Of a stretch of DNA of 64,000 bases, positions 25,041 through 34,961 are shown piece by piece. The stretch's first letter is position 1; each line of letters begins with the position of its first letter. The DNA lies in assembly GCF_014645535.1 (NCBI RefSeq), contig NZ_BMLX01000002.1:186001-250000 (forward strand), in the 5' to 3' direction. This DNA is from Silvimonas iriomotensis. Its GTDB lineage: Bacteria; Pseudomonadota; Gammaproteobacteria; Burkholderiales; Chitinibacteraceae. The notes beneath the pieces are model-generated. The model saw only the letters and a program-made list of their open reading frames with translations. It had not been told where the DNA came from and did no database searches. Position numbers and translations under genes: made by a program.

Positions 25041-26249
25041 TCAAGCTTGTTTGGCAGGTTTATGTTGTTGTTGATACAGATCGGCCACGTGGGCGATCAA
25101 CTGGCGAGCGATATCCAGCTTGGGTGCGCGCGCCAGGCGGTGCTGGCCAGCATCGTCCAGCAAGATCACTTCGTTATCGTCCGCGCCCATGGCTTGTTGC
25201 ACCAGGTTGGCCACCAGCAGCGGCAAATGTTTGCGTTTGCGTTTGGCCTCGGCGTATTCCAGCAGTTTTTCTGATTCCGCCGCGAAACCGACACAGAACG
25301 GCGCATCCGCCCGGCTGGCAACACGCGCCAGGATATCCGGATTGGCCGCCAGTTCCAGCGTCATGGTGGTCGCGTCTTTCTTGATCTTGTGTTCAGCCGG
25401 GTTGACCACATGATAGTCAGCCACCGCCGCCACGCTGATGAAAATGTCGCTGGCCGGTACAGCCAGTTCGACGGACTCCAGCATTTGCTGCGCGCTTTTG
25501 ACGTTGATGCGCTGGCAACCGGCCGGCGTGGGCAGTACGGTATCGCCCGCCACCAGCGTGACCTCGGCCCCGGCTTCTGCCGCGGCGCGGGCCACGGCAA
25601 AACCCATCTTGCCGGAACTGGTATTGGTAATGCCGCGCACCGCATCGATGCGTTCAAAGGTAGCGCCCGCGGTAATCAGCACGCGCTTGCCACGCAGTAG
25701 TTTGGGCTGAAAGAAGGCTTCCAGCGCCTGCATGATGGCTTCGGGTTCCAGCATGCGGCCCATGCCGACTTCGCCGCAGGCCTGGTCGCCGGCATCCGGC
25801 CCCAGGATGGTGACGCCGTCTTCTTTCAGTTGCGCCACATTGCGCTGGTTGGGTTTGTTTTCCCACATCTGTTTGTTCATGGCCGGCGCCATCAACAACG
25901 GGCAATCACGCGCGGCAATCAGCGTGGACAACAGGTCATCGCACAGGCCGTGCGCCACTTTGGCCAGCATGTCGGCCGTAGCCGGCGCGACGAGGATGGC
26001 GTCGGCGCCACGGGTCAGGTCAATGTGCGGCATGTTGTTGTCAATGCGCCCGTCCCACTGGTCGGTAAAGACCGGGTTGCCGGAGAGCGCCTGGAACGTG
26101 ACCGGCGTGACAAACGCCGCGCCCGCCTGGGTCAGCACCACCTGGACGTCCCAACCGGCCTTGATCATCAGGCGCGTCAGCTCTGCCGCCTTGTAGGCCG
26201 CAACGCCGCCGGTCACGCCCAGCACGATCCGTTTCTTTGTTTGTTTCAT
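25041..26249 (-). CDS. coaBC: Phosphopantothenoylcysteine decarboxylase / phosphopantothenate-cysteine ligase
   Basis: A 402-residue bifunctional CoaBC (Dfp), steps two and three of coenzyme A synthesis. The N-terminal FMN-dependent decarboxylase domain is seen in [16 protein letters not shown] and the PAMNKQMW motif. The C-terminal ligase domain starts near residue 185 ([26 protein letters not shown]) and includes the KIKK loop (HKIKKD). The ATG at 26249 starts the conserved region; the longer frame to 26426 runs into the divergent radC. Divergent radC and downstream dut give the classic radC/coaBC/dut neighbourhood. Confidence 0.96.
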   Translation of the reverse strand: MKQTKKRIVLGVTGGVAAYKAAELTRLMIKAGWDVQVVLTQAGAAFVTPVTFQALSGNPVFTDQWDGRIDNNMPHIDLTRGADAILVAPATADMLAKVAHGLCDDLLSTLIAARDCPLLMAPAMNKQMWENKPNQRNVAQLKEDGVTILGPDAGDQACGEVGMGRMLEPEAIMQALEAFFQPKLLRGKRVLITAGATFERIDAVRGITNTSSGKMGFAVARAAAEAGAEVTLVAGDTVLPTPAGCQRINVKSAQQMLESVELAVPASDIFISVAAVADYHVVNPAEHKIKKDATTMTLELAANPDILARVASRADAPFCVGFAAESEKLLEYAEAKRKRKHLPLLVANLVQQAMGADDNEVILLDDAGQHRLARAPKLDIARQLIAHVADLYQQQHKPAKQA

Positions 26250-26331
26250 GGCAAACCTGACTGTTTTCCAGATTGCTGATGGGCCAGAAGTGTAACAGGG
26301 TATGGCGCTTGTCACCGTTGCCGGAGTCCCC

Positions 26332-27006
26332 ATGTCCATACACGACTGGCCTGCTGCCGAACGCCCGCGCGAGAAACTGCTGGCACGCGGCGCTGATGCG
26401 CTGTCCGATGCCGAATTGCTCGCCATTTTCCTGCGTGTGGGGATCGTCGGTTATTCGGCGGTGGATCTGGCGCGTCTGTTGCTCAACCATTTCGGTTCGC
26501 TCAATGGCGTGTTCAGCGCGCCGCGTGCCGCCTTTTCACACATAGCAGGTATGGGCGATGCCAAGTACGCGCAACTGCAGGCCGTGCTGGAAATGGCCCG
26601 GCGGGCGCTGCACGAAGACCTCCGCGTCAGCAACGCGCTGACCAGCCCGCAATCGGTGCGTGACTATCTGACGCTGTGGCTGCGCAACCGGCCGGTCGAG
26701 TGTTTTGTAGCACTGCTGCTCGACGCCGGCCACCGTGTGCTGGCGTGCGTTGAACTCTCGCACGGCAGCGTCAACCAGACCCAGGTCTACCCGCAGGAAG
26801 TCGCCCGCCAGGCCTTGCAGCACCACGCCTGCGCCATCATCGTGGCGCACAACCACCCTTCTGGCCGCGCCGAACCTTCTGCGGCAGATATCAAACTCAC
26901 ACACACCTTACGCGACGCGCTGCAGCTGATTGATGTGCGGCTGCTGGATCATTTCGTGATTGCAGGCAGCCAGAGTTATTCGTTTGCCGAGAACAAACAG
27001 TTGTAA
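26332..27006 (+). CDS. radC: RadC family JAMM-motif protein
   Basis: A 224-residue RadC/UPF0758 protein. The N-terminal helix-hairpin-helix-like region (LSDAELLAIFLRVG; GMGDAKYAQLQA) precedes a JAMM metalloprotease-like domain with HNHPSGRAEPSAAD (two His and Asp metal ligands). Despite its name, a repair role is unproven. The start at 26332 has GGAG seven bases upstream; 26302 is an alternative that adds ten residues. Confidence 0.94.
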   Translation: MSIHDWPAAERPREKLLARGADALSDAELLAIFLRVGIVGYSAVDLARLLLNHFGSLNGVFSAPRAAFSHIAGMGDAKYAQLQAVLEMARRALHEDLRVSNALTSPQSVRDYLTLWLRNRPVECFVALLLDAGHRVLACVELSHGSVNQTQVYPQEVARQALQHHACAIIVAHNHPSGRAEPSAADIKLTHTLRDALQLIDVRLLDHFVIAGSQSYSFAENKQL

Positions 27007-27325
27007 AAACAAGGCGCAGAGCCATTTTGAGGCATGTTTGCGGCTGGCAACCAGGCTGTGCACCGCATCAATGCACAACCATTCATCGCTTGTTGCATAG
27101 AAACCACCCTTCATCAATGACCAGGTCCGGGCATTTGACAGTCAGAAAGGCGCATCTTCATTATCAATCACCGTAGCTTTGGCATAACGATCACCAGTGC
27201 TCTACAAAACACTGGGCTGACGCCATGCCAACACCGGAATAAAAGCGCAAGCGGATCCGGACTGGCCGCCCGCTCACCCCCACATTCTGACGAACAATTC
27301 GCAATCATCCTGAGAGGATCTGGAT
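27007..27325. other. Intergenic leader before the branched-chain binding protein
   Basis: 319 bases with no gene. It contains one good promoter-like pair (27135-27164), implying a leader of about 150 bases. I see no riboswitch-like conserved sequence that I can name. Confidence 0.5.
27135..27164 (+). promoter_or_regulatory. Sigma70-like promoter
   Basis: A perfect TTGACA (27135-27140), then CATTAT (27159-27164) 18 bases on, in the orientation of the downstream binding-protein gene. Confidence 0.45.
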
Positions 27326-28549
27326 ATGACCATCGCGCGTTACACCCTGATTGCCGCGGCCGTACTGGGCCTGGCTGCATGTGGCAAGCAGGAGCCGGCA
27401 CAATCGGACGCTGCGGCTTCGGCACCGGCAGCATCCGCGACCGCCGCTGCTGGCGGCGCTTCTGGTGACACTGTTACCGTCAAGATTGGTCACGCTGCAC
27501 CGCTGACCGGCAATATTGCTCACCTGGGCAAGGACAACGAAGACGGCGTGAAGCTGGCCATCGACGAAATCAACGCCGCAGGCGGCGCAGACATCGGCGG
27601 CAAGAAGGTCAAGTTCGAGATGGATTCCGAAGATGACCAGGCCGACCCGAAAACCGCGACCACCGTCGCCCAGCGCTTTGTCGATGAAAAAGTCGTCGGC
27701 GTGATCGGCCACTTGAACTCTGGCACGACCATCCCGGCTTCCAAGATTTACTCTGATGCCGGTATTCCGCAGATCTCCCCGTCCGCCACCGCCGTGGCCT
27801 ACACCGCCCAGGGCTTCAAGACCGCCTTCCGCGTGATGGCTAACGACGCGCAACAAGGCAAGGTGCTGGGCGAATATGCCGTACAAAAGCTGGGCGCCAA
27901 GAAGATCGCCATTGTTGATGACCGCACCGCTTACGGTCAGGGCCTGGCTGATGAATTCGAGAAAGCCGCCAAGGCCGCCGGTGGCGACATTGTGAAGCGC
28001 GAATTCACCACCAACCAGGAAACCGACTTCAACGCCATCCTGACCTCGATCAAGGGCACCAAGCCTGACCTGATCTTCTACGGTGGCATGGACGCACAAG
28101 CCGCTCCGCTGAAGAAGCAAGCCCACAAGCTGGGTATCTCTGCCAAGGTCATGGGCGGCGACGGTACGCAAACGCCGGAACTGATCAAGCTGGCGGGTGA
28201 TGACTCTGAAGGCATGGTGTCGTCCTCCCCGGGCCAGCCGAAGGATCAACTGCCGGGCGGCAAGGAATTCCTGGACAAGTTCAAGAAGACCTTCGGCCAG
28301 GAAGTGCAGCTGTATGCACCGTACTGCTATGACGCGGTGAAGGTGATGGTCGAAGCCATGAAGAAAGCCGGCTCTACCGAACCGGCCAAGTACCTGCCGG
28401 AACTGGCCAAGATCGACTATCAGGGCGTGACCGGCCCGATCACCTTTGACGAAAAGGGTGACATCAAGAACGGCGCGATCACCATTTACACCGTCAAGGG
28501 TGGCAAGTGGGAAGTGCTGGAAATTGTTGGCGGCGCTGCGGCCAAGTAA
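27326..28549 (+). CDS. Branched-chain amino acid-type ABC substrate-binding lipoprotein
   Basis: A 407-residue periplasmic binding protein of the LivJ/LivK class (two-lobe, type-1 fold). A lipoprotein signal with lipobox LAAC (Cys19) is followed by an Ala/Ser-rich linker to about residue 48. The ligand domain then starts VKIGHAAPLTGNIAHLGKDNEDGVKLA, typical of Leu/Ile/Val-binding proteins (Y-A-P-L-T-G-P-like). No livHMGF genes are adjacent, so it is either an orphan or uses a transporter elsewhere. Strong GC3 and regular codon use suggest high expression. Confidence 0.93.
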   Translation: MTIARYTLIAAAVLGLAACGKQEPAQSDAAASAPAASATAAAGGASGDTVTVKIGHAAPLTGNIAHLGKDNEDGVKLAIDEINAAGGADIGGKKVKFEMDSEDDQADPKTATTVAQRFVDEKVVGVIGHLNSGTTIPASKIYSDAGIPQISPSATAVAYTAQGFKTAFRVMANDAQQGKVLGEYAVQKLGAKKIAIVDDRTAYGQGLADEFEKAAKAAGGDIVKREFTTNQETDFNAILTSIKGTKPDLIFYGGMDAQAAPLKKQAHKLGISAKVMGGDGTQTPELIKLAGDDSEGMVSSSPGQPKDQLPGGKEFLDKFKKTFGQEVQLYAPYCYDAVKVMVEAMKKAGSTEPAKYLPELAKIDYQGVTGPITFDEKGDIKNGAITIYTVKGGKWEVLEIVGGAAAK

Positions 28550-28567
28550 CTGGCTGGTGGTGCTGAA

Positions 28568-28597
28568 AAAAAACGGCAGCTACGGCTGCCGTTTTTT
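28568..28597. terminator. Terminator after the binding-protein gene
   Basis: A 13-bp perfect stem (AAAAAACGGCAGC / GCTGCCGTTTTTT) with loop TACG, 18 bases past the stop. Confidence 0.9.
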
Positions 28598-28652
28598 ATT
28601 TGGGCGCGGGCGCTGCAGACGGATTGCCGGAAAGGCCACTTGCGGTGGCCGG

Positions 28653-28689
28653 CTGGATGCCTGCCTTCGCAGGAAGGATGAAGTGGTGG
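28653..28689. repeat. Half copy of the GGAATGACG-type intergenic repeat
   Basis: CTGGATGCCTGCCTTCGC and then AGGAAGGATGAAGTGGTGG line up with 1139-1176 (CTGGATTCCGGCTCAAGG, CCGGAATGACGAAGTGG). A short internal hairpin (CCTGCCTTCGCAGG) is kept in place of CCGGCTCAAGGCCGG. Confidence 0.55.
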
Positions 28690-28837
28690 CGTAACCAGGT
28701 CGTTCTTGGCAGTTGAGGGTTGTGCTTGCCGTTGTCTTTTTGGAGGGTGCCGTCGCTTTTGCCGCAAGGCCCCTCCGACAGCGCCGTCAGGCACTCACCG
28801 GTTGTCAAGCAATCCAGGGGCCCAAACAATCGCAATA

Positions 28838-30238
28838 TCAAGCCAGCGGCTTTGTCATCTCCAGCGGCACCACCCACTGCGCAAATTCTTCTTCCGTCAG
28901 AAACCCCAGTTCCAGCGCCGCCGCTTTCAGTGTCAGCCCTTCGTGATGCGCCTTCTTGGCAATCTTTGCCGCCTTGTCATAGCCGATATGCCGATTCAGC
29001 GCCGTCACCAGCATCAGGTTTTTGGCAAGGTTGGATTCAATCACCGCCAGATCAGGCTCAATCCCCACCGCGCAATGGTCATTGAACGCCAGCACGGCAT
29101 CGCTGATCAGCGCGATGCTTTCCAGTACGTTGTGCACCATCACCGGCTTGTACACATTGAGCTGGAAATTGCCCTGGGTGCCGGCAAAGGCCACGGCGGC
29201 GTCGTTGCCGAAGACCTGCACGCAGACCATGGTCATGGCCTCGCACTGGGTGGGGTTCACCTTGCCCGGCATGATGGATGAACCGGGTTCGTTCTCCGGA
29301 ATCCGCAACTCGCCAATGCCGCAGCGTGGGCCGCTGGCCAGCCAGCGCACGTCGTTGGCCATTTTCATCAGCCCGCCCGACAGCGTGCGCAGTGCGGCGG
29401 AGGTTTGCACCAGCGCATCATGTGCAGACAAGGCAAAGAACTTGTTGGACGCAGCGCGAAACGGGTAACCGGTAATGGTGGCGATCCTGGCTGCGGCCTT
29501 GTCGCCAAACTGGGGGTGGGCGTTCAGCCCGGTGCCGACGGCGGTGCCACCAATCGCCAGATCATACAAACCTGGCAGCGTGGCCCGCACGGCCTCGATC
29601 CCGAAATCCAGCTGCGCTACCCAGGCGCCGATCTCCTGGCCCAGGGTAATGGGCGTGGCATCCTGCAAATGCGTGCGCCCGGTTTTGACGATGCCGGCAT
29701 ACGCGCCGGCCTTGCCCGCCAGCGTGGTGCGCAAGGTGGCCATGGCCGGGAACAAGCGCTGCTGCAATTCCTCGACCACCGCGATATGCATGGCGGTCGG
29801 AAAGGTGTCGTTGGACGACTGCCCGCGGTTGACGTGATCGTTGGGGTGCACTGGCGTCTTGCTGCCCATCTGCCCGCCCGCCAGCTGGATGGCCCGGTTG
29901 GAGATCACCTCGTTGGCATTCATGTTCGACTGCGTGCCTGACCCTGTCTGGAACACAACCAGCGGGAAGTGATCATCCAGCTTGCCGGCAATGACTTCGT
30001 CAGCCGCACTGACAATGCGTTCGGCCACGTCTTTGGGCAGTTCACCTAGTTGCGCATTGGCCTGCGCTGCCGCTTTTTTCAGGATACCCAGCGCCCGGAT
30101 GACGGGCCGTTGCCATTTGAAGCGCGCCACCCCGATCGGAAAATTGCCTACCGAGCGCTGCGTTTGCGCCCCCCAGTAGCGGTCTTGCGCCACATTGATG
30201 GCGCCCATGGAATCGGTTTCGCTGCGGAACTGGCTCAT
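28838..30238 (-). CDS. fumC: Fumarate hydratase, class II
   Basis: A 466-residue class II fumarase (fumarate to malate in the TCA cycle). The family signature [15 protein letters not shown] is present, as are [28 protein letters not shown] and the catalytic-region [16 protein letters not shown]. Its size is usual for an iron-free tetramer. It lies 21 bases downstream of hslR in the same direction, probably one transcript. Confidence 0.97.
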   Translation of the reverse strand: MSQFRSETDSMGAINVAQDRYWGAQTQRSVGNFPIGVARFKWQRPVIRALGILKKAAAQANAQLGELPKDVAERIVSAADEVIAGKLDDHFPLVVFQTGSGTQSNMNANEVISNRAIQLAGGQMGSKTPVHPNDHVNRGQSSNDTFPTAMHIAVVEELQQRLFPAMATLRTTLAGKAGAYAGIVKTGRTHLQDATPITLGQEIGAWVAQLDFGIEAVRATLPGLYDLAIGGTAVGTGLNAHPQFGDKAAARIATITGYPFRAASNKFFALSAHDALVQTSAALRTLSGGLMKMANDVRWLASGPRCGIGELRIPENEPGSSIMPGKVNPTQCEAMTMVCVQVFGNDAAVAFAGTQGNFQLNVYKPVMVHNVLESIALISDAVLAFNDHCAVGIEPDLAVIESNLAKNLMLVTALNRHIGYDKAAKIAKKAHHEGLTLKAAALELGFLTEEEFAQWVVPLEMTKPLA

Positions 30239-30259
30239 CGGGGTGCTCCTGGCGGCAGA

Positions 30260-30664
30260 TCAGCCGCGTTCGAACTGGTTCATCTGCCGACGGAATTTCT
30301 TGGTCGGGCGGCCTTTGACCTGCGGATGCTCAAAGCGCGGTGCCAGCCGGTCGGCTTCTGCCACCCGCTCGCGTTTCTCCATGCTCTCTGGCGTTTCTTC
30401 ATACAGGGCGCGTGCGGCTTCGGCCGGGCCGCGTTTGTCGCTCAGGGCGCTGACTTTCACCTCAAACTCGCCGTGCTCGGTATGCACCCGCAACAGATCG
30501 CCAGGCTTGATCTCCCGCGCGGGTTTGGGGCGCTGGCCGTTGAGATGCACGTGCCCGGCCTCGACCGCATCCGTGGCCAGCGAGCGCGTTTTGTAAAAGC
30601 GCGCGGCCCACAGCCACTTGTCTACACGCACACCGCTGTGTGCCGGGGTCTCTGGTTTTGCCAT
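30260..30664 (-). CDS. hslR: S4-domain RNA-binding heat-shock protein (Hsp15-like)
   Basis: A 134-residue protein with an N-terminal S4 RNA-binding domain (VRVDKWLWAARFYKTRSLATDAVEAGHVHLNG, residues about 12-43) and a basic C-terminal tail (KGRPTKKFRRQ). It resembles E. coli Hsp15, which binds stalled 50S subunits carrying peptidyl-tRNA. First gene of a likely hslR-fumC unit. Confidence 0.92.
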   Translation of the reverse strand: MAKPETPAHSGVRVDKWLWAARFYKTRSLATDAVEAGHVHLNGQRPKPAREIKPGDLLRVHTEHGEFEVKVSALSDKRGPAEAARALYEETPESMEKRERVAEADRLAPRFEHPQVKGRPTKKFRRQMNQFERG

Positions 30665-30920
30665 GATGAATTGCCTGCGATGACGGGTACGAGGAGGTTC
30701 AGGCTAGAACTCAAGCGGCCTGGCGTCAATCCGCAAGCGCGCACCGTAAGGTATACACCGGACGCGGAATCCCCTGGTCGACGCTGGTCCTGCCGCGCTC
30801 TAGATTAGTTCAGCGTTGCGCGGCAACACCTTGAGACATAACGCATTTTGCCGCACTGCAACAAATTGCCCGGTCTCGTACCAGCCGGTCAGAACATAAG
30901 AATCGAAGGGGAGACACTGT

Positions 30921-32168
30921 ATGAAACGCATGCACAAGACACTGTATTTCTGGGTGCTGGTCGCCATCGTTGCGGGCGGCATCCTGGGTTATGTTGACCC
31001 GGCGACGGGCGTGGCCCTCAAGCCACTGGGCGACGGATTTATCGCGCTGATCAAGATGCTGATCGGCCCGGTGATTTTCTGCACCGTGGTACTGGGCATT
31101 GCCAACGCCGGTGATCTGAAAAAGGTCGGGCGCGTGGGTGGCAAGGCGCTGTTGTATTTTGAAGTGGTGTCCACCTTTGCTCTCGCCATTGGTTTGCTGG
31201 TCGCCAACCTGCTCAAGCCAGGCAAGGGTTTCAACGTTGACCCCGCCTCGCTGGACCCGAAACTGACCGCCGAGTACGCCGCCAAGGCGCACGAACAGCA
31301 CGTGGCCGATTTCATCCTGCATATCATTCCCAAGACTTTTTCTGATGCGTTTGCCGGCTCGGGCGATCTCTTGCAGGTGCTGCTGATTGCCATCCTGTTT
31401 GCCTTTGCGCTGAACAAGATCGGTGAAAAAGGCACGCCGGTCCTGAAGTTTGTCGAAGGCTTGTCGGATATTTTCTTTGGCATGGTCCGCAGCATCATGT
31501 GGCTGGCCCCGCTGGGCGCGGGTGGCGCCATGGCCTTCACCATCGGCAAATACGGCCTGAAAGCGCTGCTGCCGCTGGCCAGCCTGATGGGCTGCTTCTA
31601 TCTGACCTGTATCCTGTTTGTGCTGATCGTGCTGGGCGCTGTGGCCCGCATGACCGGTTTCAGCATCCTCAAGTACCTTCGTTACATCCGCCAGGAACTG
31701 CTGCTGGTGCTGGGTACGTCTTCATCTGAAAGCGCGCTGGTGCAATTGATGAAGAAAATGGAAGACGCCGGTTGCAGCAAGCCGGTGGTAGGCCTCGTGG
31801 TCCCGGCCGGCTACAGCTTCAATCTGGATGGCACCAATATCTATCTGACACTGGCGGCGCTGTTTGTGGCACAGGCCATGAATATTGATCTGTCGCTGGG
31901 GCAAGAGTTGTCGATCCTGATCGTCGCCATGCTGACCTCCAAAGGCGCGTCTGGCGTAACCGGGGCCGGTTTCATTACCCTGGCCGCCACCCTGGCCGTG
32001 GTGCCGAGCATTCCGGTGGTGGGTCTGGCGCTGATTCTGGGGGTGGACCGCTTCATGTCTGAAGCGCGCGCGCTGACCAATATCGTCGGGAACGGCGTGG
32101 CGGCGATCGTGGTGTCGCACTGGGAAAAAGAACTGGATCGCGACAAGCTCAATGCTGCGCTGGGTTAA
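30921..32168 (+). CDS. dctA: C4-dicarboxylate:cation symporter DctA
   Basis: A 415-residue dicarboxylate/amino acid:cation symporter that takes up succinate, fumarate or malate. It has about eight transmembrane helices plus two re-entrant loops: the serine-rich hairpin GTSSSESAL and the [12 protein letters not shown] motif (the N-x-D cation/substrate site), both diagnostic. C-terminal [18 protein letters not shown] is typical of DctA. The nearby fumC fits dicarboxylate use. No DctB/DctD pair is in the window. Confidence 0.95.
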   Translation: MKRMHKTLYFWVLVAIVAGGILGYVDPATGVALKPLGDGFIALIKMLIGPVIFCTVVLGIANAGDLKKVGRVGGKALLYFEVVSTFALAIGLLVANLLKPGKGFNVDPASLDPKLTAEYAAKAHEQHVADFILHIIPKTFSDAFAGSGDLLQVLLIAILFAFALNKIGEKGTPVLKFVEGLSDIFFGMVRSIMWLAPLGAGGAMAFTIGKYGLKALLPLASLMGCFYLTCILFVLIVLGAVARMTGFSILKYLRYIRQELLLVLGTSSSESALVQLMKKMEDAGCSKPVVGLVVPAGYSFNLDGTNIYLTLAALFVAQAMNIDLSLGQELSILIVAMLTSKGASGVTGAGFITLAATLAVVPSIPVVGLALILGVDRFMSEARALTNIVGNGVAAIVVSHWEKELDRDKLNAALG

Positions 32169-32184
32169 GCGGCCCGCAGTCAGC

Positions 32185-32212
32185 AAAAAAGGCAGCCATG
32201 GCTGCCTTTTTT
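32185..32212. terminator. Bidirectional terminator between dctA and the next gene
   Basis: A 12-bp perfect stem (AAAAAAGGCAGC / GCTGCCTTTTTT) with loop CATG, shared by two convergent genes. Confidence 0.92.
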
Positions 32213-32228
32213 CATATCTCTGTTGCGC

Positions 32229-33107
32229 TTACTGCACGTAATTGTGGGTGGCGCGGTCGTGCAAAAAGCGGTCCAGTTCGCGGCGCTGCGCTTCACGCAA
32301 ATGCAGCGGCGTCCAGCGTGTCATCAGATCCCGGTACGACGGCTGTCTGGCGGCTTCCTTCACGGCCTCGTCGACATCGTGGATCACCTTGCCGCCCCAG
32401 GCATTTCTGGTACAGGCCACATTGCCCAGCAGCCACGGATCAGGCTGGCGCAGCGGCACCACGGCAATGCCCGCCGGCAACTGCTTGCGCTCGGTCAGCC
32501 AGGCCACGATCTGCGGGTACTCCAGGGTGTAATCAATACGCTTGAGCGACAGCATCTGGTAAAGACTGTTCGGATCACCGCCCAAGACCGCATGCAGCCC
32601 GGTATTGGCGGGCGAGGCCAGCACCTTGTCGATCATCGGGCCGTAGGAGCGCGTGCCCTCATAACCGCCCACCAGCGAGCGATCTGCCGCCAGTGTTTCC
32701 AGATCCACCCCGTCACGCCAGTCCGGGTGTGTTTGCAACAGGTCTTCACGGGTCACCAGCTGGATCGGCATGGTGATCAGCGCCGGGGTAAACAACGCCA
32801 TGCCCTCACGTTCCGGATTGCGCAAGGTCGAGGGCACGCACAGATTGTCGCCCTGTTTCATTTGTGCAAAAGCCCGCTTGGGCGTCATCACCACCACGCG
32901 GTGCTGATACTGGGGCAGCCGCTGGATCAGCATCTTGATCAGCTGATCGCCAATGCCGTCGCCCAGTTGCTGCACTGACTCACTGCTGCGGTCTTGCAGG
33001 ATAAACACCGGCGGCCAGTCAAAAATGACCCAGGTAATGGTTTCACGTGCCAGCGCAACCGGCGCCCAGAACAGCGCCAGCAGCACAATCATCCAGGATT
33101 TACGCAT
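32229..33107 (-). CDS. Periplasmic type-2 substrate-binding-like protein
   Basis: A 292-residue exported protein: signal peptide MRKSWMIVLLALFWAPVALA (cleavage near residue 20), then ITWVIFDWPPVFILQD. This opening is like the extracellular solute-binding family 3 and the TIGR02285-type proteins common in beta- and gammaproteobacteria. The region MLSLKRIDYTLEYPQIVAWL is the usual second-lobe segment. No ABC permease is adjacent, so it may be a sensor-like or orphan binding protein. Ligand unknown. Confidence 0.8.
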   Translation of the reverse strand: MRKSWMIVLLALFWAPVALARETITWVIFDWPPVFILQDRSSESVQQLGDGIGDQLIKMLIQRLPQYQHRVVVMTPKRAFAQMKQGDNLCVPSTLRNPEREGMALFTPALITMPIQLVTREDLLQTHPDWRDGVDLETLAADRSLVGGYEGTRSYGPMIDKVLASPANTGLHAVLGGDPNSLYQMLSLKRIDYTLEYPQIVAWLTERKQLPAGIAVVPLRQPDPWLLGNVACTRNAWGGKVIHDVDEAVKEAARQPSYRDLMTRWTPLHLREAQRRELDRFLHDRATHNYVQ

Positions 33108-33508
33108 ACTGCTGTCCGCAGGTCCTTGTGTGCGTTGGAAAACCCCATGGTTTTCGTGCGGGCGATTATACGTACAAGCAAGCCGGTCGCGGCGGGTATG
33201 GCGCAGATGGTCGTCCGGACGGCACCGCCGGCCCCCGGATGGCAGGCGCCGCGCTATGCCATAACCTTAAAAACGCATCTGCTGCTTGCCTCGACAGGCC
33301 ACAAACTGATAAAAAAGCTGATCGCCCCAAGCGGCCCCGGCAGCGTGATCCGCTGCCCCTGCCCTGTCTGCCTCACGCCAACCGGCGCACGGTTTACGGC
33401 GAAAATTGCAAAGCTGATCGAGGCCTTGTGATTTGCATGCTGTCCTCACCACGTCACAGCGGCTCTGCTGCGCACACTTGCCCGTGCGCCCTTTTGTGAT
33501 TTCAGCCC
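33108..33508. other. Intergenic region, no credible gene
   Basis: 400 bases between divergent genes. Plus-strand frames here (for example 32994-33431) overlap each other, lack ribosome sites and have no domain-like sequence. It presumably carries the two promoters. Confidence 0.5.
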
Positions 33509-34819
33509 ATGACCGACAACAACATGAACACCAGCACGGATTCTTTGACCTGGTCTGCTGCGCACCGCCCGCTTAACCGGCGCGACGTGCAGACCCTGAC
33601 GCTCTCCGCCCTGGGCGGCGCCCTGGAGTTTTACGACTTCGTGGTGTACGTCTTTTTTGCCGCCGTGATCGGCACCCTGTTTTTCCCGCCCGGCCTGCCA
33701 GACTGGCTCAAGTTGCTGCAAACCTTTGGCATCTTTGCCGCGGGGTATCTTGCCCGCCCGCTGGGCGGCATCATCATTGCGCATTACGGCGACAAGCTGG
33801 GCCGCAAGCGCATGTTTACGCTGTCCATTTTCCTGATGGCACTGCCCACGCTGTTCATGGGCCTGTTGCCGACCTACGCCACGCTGGGCGTGTTTGCGCC
33901 GGTACTGTTGCTGATCCTGCGGGTGATGCAAGGCGCAGCCATTGGTGGCGAAGTGCCCGGCGCCTGGGTGTTTGTCTCTGAACATGTGCCGCACAACCGC
34001 ACTGGTCTGGCGGTGGGTTCGCTGACGGCCGGCCTGACCTTTGGCATCTTGCTGGGCGCGCTGATTGCCACCTTCATCAACACCCATTACAGCAAGGAAG
34101 AAGTGGTCAGCTTCGCCTGGCGTATTCCGTTCATTCTGGGCGGCCTGTTTGGCCTGTTTGCGGTCTATCTGCGCCGCTTCCTGGAAGAAACGCCCATTTT
34201 CAAGGAACTGCATCAGCGCAAGGCCTTGTCTGAAGGGCTGCCGGTGGCGGCAACGGTGCGCAACCATCTGGCCGGTACCCTCCAGGCCATGCTGCTGACC
34301 TGGGTGCTGTCCGCAGCCATTGTGGTGGTCATCCTGTTCACGCCCACGTGGCTGCAAAAAGTCCAGGGCATCGCCCCGGCCTTGTCGTTGCAGGCCAACA
34401 GCCTGGCAACGCTATGCCTGACGCTGGGCTGCGTGGTCTTTGGCGCCTGCGCAGACAAGTTCGGCGGTCGCCTCACGCTGGCCATTGGCAGCATTGGCCT
34501 GCTGATCAGCAGCTATAACTTTTATTTCAGCCAGCCGGTGGCGCCAGGCACGCTGATGCTGAACTACGCCATCACCGGCTTTTTTGTCGGCGTTGTGGGT
34601 GTGGTGCCGTATCTGATGGTGCGCTCCTTCCCGGCCGCGCTGCGGTTCTCTGGCGTGTCTTTTGCCTATAACGTGGCCTATGCCATTTTTGGCGGGCTGA
34701 CCCCGGTGGCCATCAGCGCCTGGCTGGTTTACGACAAACAGGCGCCCGCCCATTACGTTGCCGCGTTGTGCGTGCTGGGGGTGGTGCTGGCACTGGCGCC
34801 GCAACCGAAACGCCATTAA
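33509..34819 (+). CDS. MFS metabolite:H+ symporter (MHS family)
   Basis: A 436-residue, 12-helix major facilitator of the metabolite:H+ symporter type. The diagnostic start is LSALGGALEFYDFVVYVFFA (helix 1). The MFS signature loop 2-3 is RPLGGIIIAHYGDKLGRKRM, and the loop before helix 5 is RVMQGAAIGGEVPGAWVFVSEH. The substrate is an organic acid or osmolyte and cannot be specified. The N-terminus is about 25 residues longer than minimal. Monocistronic with its own terminator. Confidence 0.92.
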   Translation: MTDNNMNTSTDSLTWSAAHRPLNRRDVQTLTLSALGGALEFYDFVVYVFFAAVIGTLFFPPGLPDWLKLLQTFGIFAAGYLARPLGGIIIAHYGDKLGRKRMFTLSIFLMALPTLFMGLLPTYATLGVFAPVLLLILRVMQGAAIGGEVPGAWVFVSEHVPHNRTGLAVGSLTAGLTFGILLGALIATFINTHYSKEEVVSFAWRIPFILGGLFGLFAVYLRRFLEETPIFKELHQRKALSEGLPVAATVRNHLAGTLQAMLLTWVLSAAIVVVILFTPTWLQKVQGIAPALSLQANSLATLCLTLGCVVFGACADKFGGRLTLAIGSIGLLISSYNFYFSQPVAPGTLMLNYAITGFFVGVVGVVPYLMVRSFPAALRFSGVSFAYNVAYAIFGGLTPVAISAWLVYDKQAPAHYVAALCVLGVVLALAPQPKRH

Positions 34820-34841
34820 CTGCTGCGTGCATCTGCATCAC

Positions 34842-34868
34842 AAAAAACCGCCTTTACGGCGGTTTTTT
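34842..34868. terminator. Terminator after the MFS gene
   Basis: An 11-bp perfect stem (AAAAAACCGCC / GGCGGTTTTTT) with a five-base loop, 22 bases past the stop. Confidence 0.92.
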
Positions 34869-34961
34869 GTTGGGTGATGCCTGAATGCTGCGCCATCTCC
34901 ATGCACAGGCCTGCGTGGCATGTAATGATGCGTGATCTTTGTCGCGATCAAGGACTACCGG

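Noticed and set aside
30665-30920. Sigma54 promoter for dctA
   Set aside because: I looked for a GG-N10-GC pair with flanking consensus; candidates near 30780 lack the TTGCA half.
32953-33499. Three overlapping plus-strand frames between divergent genes
   Set aside because: They are mutually overlapping in different frames and none has a ribosome site or domain.
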